Assembly (NCBI GenBank): GCA_052034005.1
Contig: JBPOJB010000034.1
Location: forward strand, 1 to 64,000
Direction: 5' to 3'
From: JAAYDI01 sp052034005
Lineage (GTDB): Bacteria; Planctomycetota; Planctomycetia; Pirellulales; Pirellulaceae
DNA length: 64,000 bases
Of this stretch, positions 63,130 to 64,000 are shown piece after piece. Both the position numbers and the translations under genes were made by a program. Below the pieces are notes generated by a model. The model saw only the letters and a list, made by a program, of their open reading frames with translations. It made no database searches and had not been told where the DNA came from. The first letter of the stretch is position 1, and the number at the start of each line of letters is the position of its first letter.

Positions 63130-64000
63130 ATGCGCGATCGCGATCGTCCGCCGATTGCCGAAGACTCGCGGGACTTCCGCGTCTTGTCGCAGGAGATCCT
63201 GCGGCACATGATCAGCGACGTCTCCCGCACGGATTTCCTGCGTACTCTCACGACGATGCTGCTGGAATTCTCCGCGTGTGACGCGGTCGAGCTGCGCGTC
63301 GCGCAAGGCGACCGATGCTATCGCTGCGAAGCCGTCCGCCGGCCCCAGCCGTCGGCGCTGGTCGACGTCGCGCGCTGCCGCCGATCCGGCGACCATGTGT
63401 TGCTCGCCTGCCCGTCGCGCGGGGACGGCCTGGACGAACTCAGTCGCCTGATCATCGAGGGGCGTTGGCCCGCGACCCTCTCGCCCGTGACGCCGGCCGG
63501 GAGTTTCTGGACCGGCAACCTGCCGGAGGCCTTGGCGGCGCTGCCCCGGCGGGGCATGGCCGGCCGGGGCGCGCGTGCAACCCGCCGGGCCGTATCGTTG
63601 GCCCTGATCCCGGTGACCGCGGTGGACCGGATGAGCGCGCTGCTGCAGCTCAGGAGCCGGAAGCGGGAATTCTTCCAGGCGTCCGACATCGCGGGTTACG
63701 AACAGATCGCCCAGACGATCACGATGGCAGTCATCAGCCAGGGAGCGCACGCGTCGCTGCGTGAACGCGTCCAGGAGCTGACCTGCCTGTATCGGCTGGC
63801 CCAGCTCGCCGAGGCGCCCCACGTGCCGCTGGGCGAGGTCCTGCAGGGTGTCGTCGAGGCGTTGCCCGGGGCGTGGCAGTACCCCGCGCCGGCCGCCTCG
63901 CGCATCGTCTTTGACGACCAGGTGTACGGACCGGCGGACGACAACGCCTGGGTCCAGGCGCTGCGCGTCGACCTGATCGTCCGGGGCCGGTTGCGCGGCT
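63130..64000 (+). CDS. GAF-type sensor protein, N-terminal part (runs off right edge)
   Basis: The frame from the ATG at 63130 is open to the window end (290 codons). It opens with DFRVLSQEILRHMISDVSRTDFLRTLTTMLLEFSACDAVELRV, a typical GAF-domain entry helix, and contains RKREFFQASDIAGYEQIAQTITMAV at the end of that domain. A second GAF start follows: LYRLAQLAEAPHVPLGEVLQGVVEALPGAWQYP and RIVFDDQVYG. This arrangement precedes histidine kinase cores in many bacterial sensors, but the kinase part is outside the window. TATGAT (63046–63051) is a possible −10. A GTG at 63112 is an alternative start. It may be a histidine kinase or a PP2C-type phosphatase sensor. Confidence 0.75.
   Translation, partial: MRDRDRPPIAEDSRDFRVLSQEILRHMISDVSRTDFLRTLTTMLLEFSACDAVELRVAQGDRCYRCEAVRRPQPSALVDVARCRRSGDHVLLACPSRGDGLDELSRLIIEGRWPATLSPVTPAGSFWTGNLPEALAALPRRGMAGRGARATRRAVSLALIPVTAVDRMSALLQLRSRKREFFQASDIAGYEQIAQTITMAVISQGAHASLRERVQELTCLYRLAQLAEAPHVPLGEVLQGVVEALPGAWQYPAPAASRIVFDDQVYGPADDNAWVQALRVDLIVRGRLRG

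Overview
The window is about 64 kb of GC-rich bacterial chromosome that reads as Planctomycetota. The evidence is a DUF1549/DUF1553 – DUF1501 – PPC-type operon, many secreted Gfo/Idh/MocA proteins with Tat signals, ThuA-like and DUF1080 proteins, a SUMF1-type protein, a FabH/OleA-like ketosynthase, a planctomycete-style RNase H-fold protein and a giant polytopic membrane protein. Ordinary housekeeping genes (topA, trpS, pyrD, acpS, ilvD, glgB, an HU-type protein) show that most of it is core chromosome. The exact class cannot be fixed from this sequence alone.

Layout. 1–1240: the C-terminal end of a large serine recombinase stops exactly where a metallo-beta-lactamase-fold gene is cut off, so the left edge looks like the end of an integrated element. 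1399–5323: a manganese exporter (mntP) and a minus-strand pair (Tat-exported MocA oxidoreductase, HEAT-repeat protein). 5430–10550: a five-gene respiratory cluster made of a membrane-anchored tetraheme cytochrome c, a four-cluster Fe-S protein, an NrfD/PsrC-type quinol subunit, an octaheme hydroxylamine-oxidoreductase-like cytochrome and a small secreted protein. A strong promoter and an FNR/Dnr-type box precede it. 10708–13089: a six-hairpin glycosidase-like secreted protein. 13500–18055: a lysine 2,3-aminomutase with intact lysine-binding residues, followed by two ATP-grasp ligases and a nitroreductase; this looks like a small beta-lysine peptide pathway. 18124–23505: the DUF1553/DUF1501/PPC operon. 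23897–31684: a small unknown protein, MocA and URO-D-like proteins, ThuA, the OleA-like enzyme, a C26-family amidotransferase without its cysteine, a small membrane protein and an RNase H-like protein without its acidic residues.

31874–46551: glgB, a SurA/PpiD-like chaperone with a long Pro/Ala/Glu linker, topA, the pyrD–trpS–acpS group, a small lipoprotein, an HU protein with a strong promoter, a YkgJ-type cysteine protein, an FHA protein, a YhcC-type radical SAM protein and a DUF1080 protein. 46690–52842: a single 2,050-residue membrane protein. 52939–64000: MocA, SUMF1, apbE, msrA, STAS and ilvD genes, a GH109-like/sugar-isomerase-like operon, and the start of a GAF-type sensor protein that runs off the right edge. 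Short period-7 tandem repeats and a 57-bp tandem repeat with an internal hairpin lie between genes here.

The two most promising systems are the HAO-like/NrfCD electron-transfer cluster (5430–10550) and the KamA plus two ATP-grasp ligases cluster (13500–17320). All assignments are from reading sequence and motifs; no database search was run.
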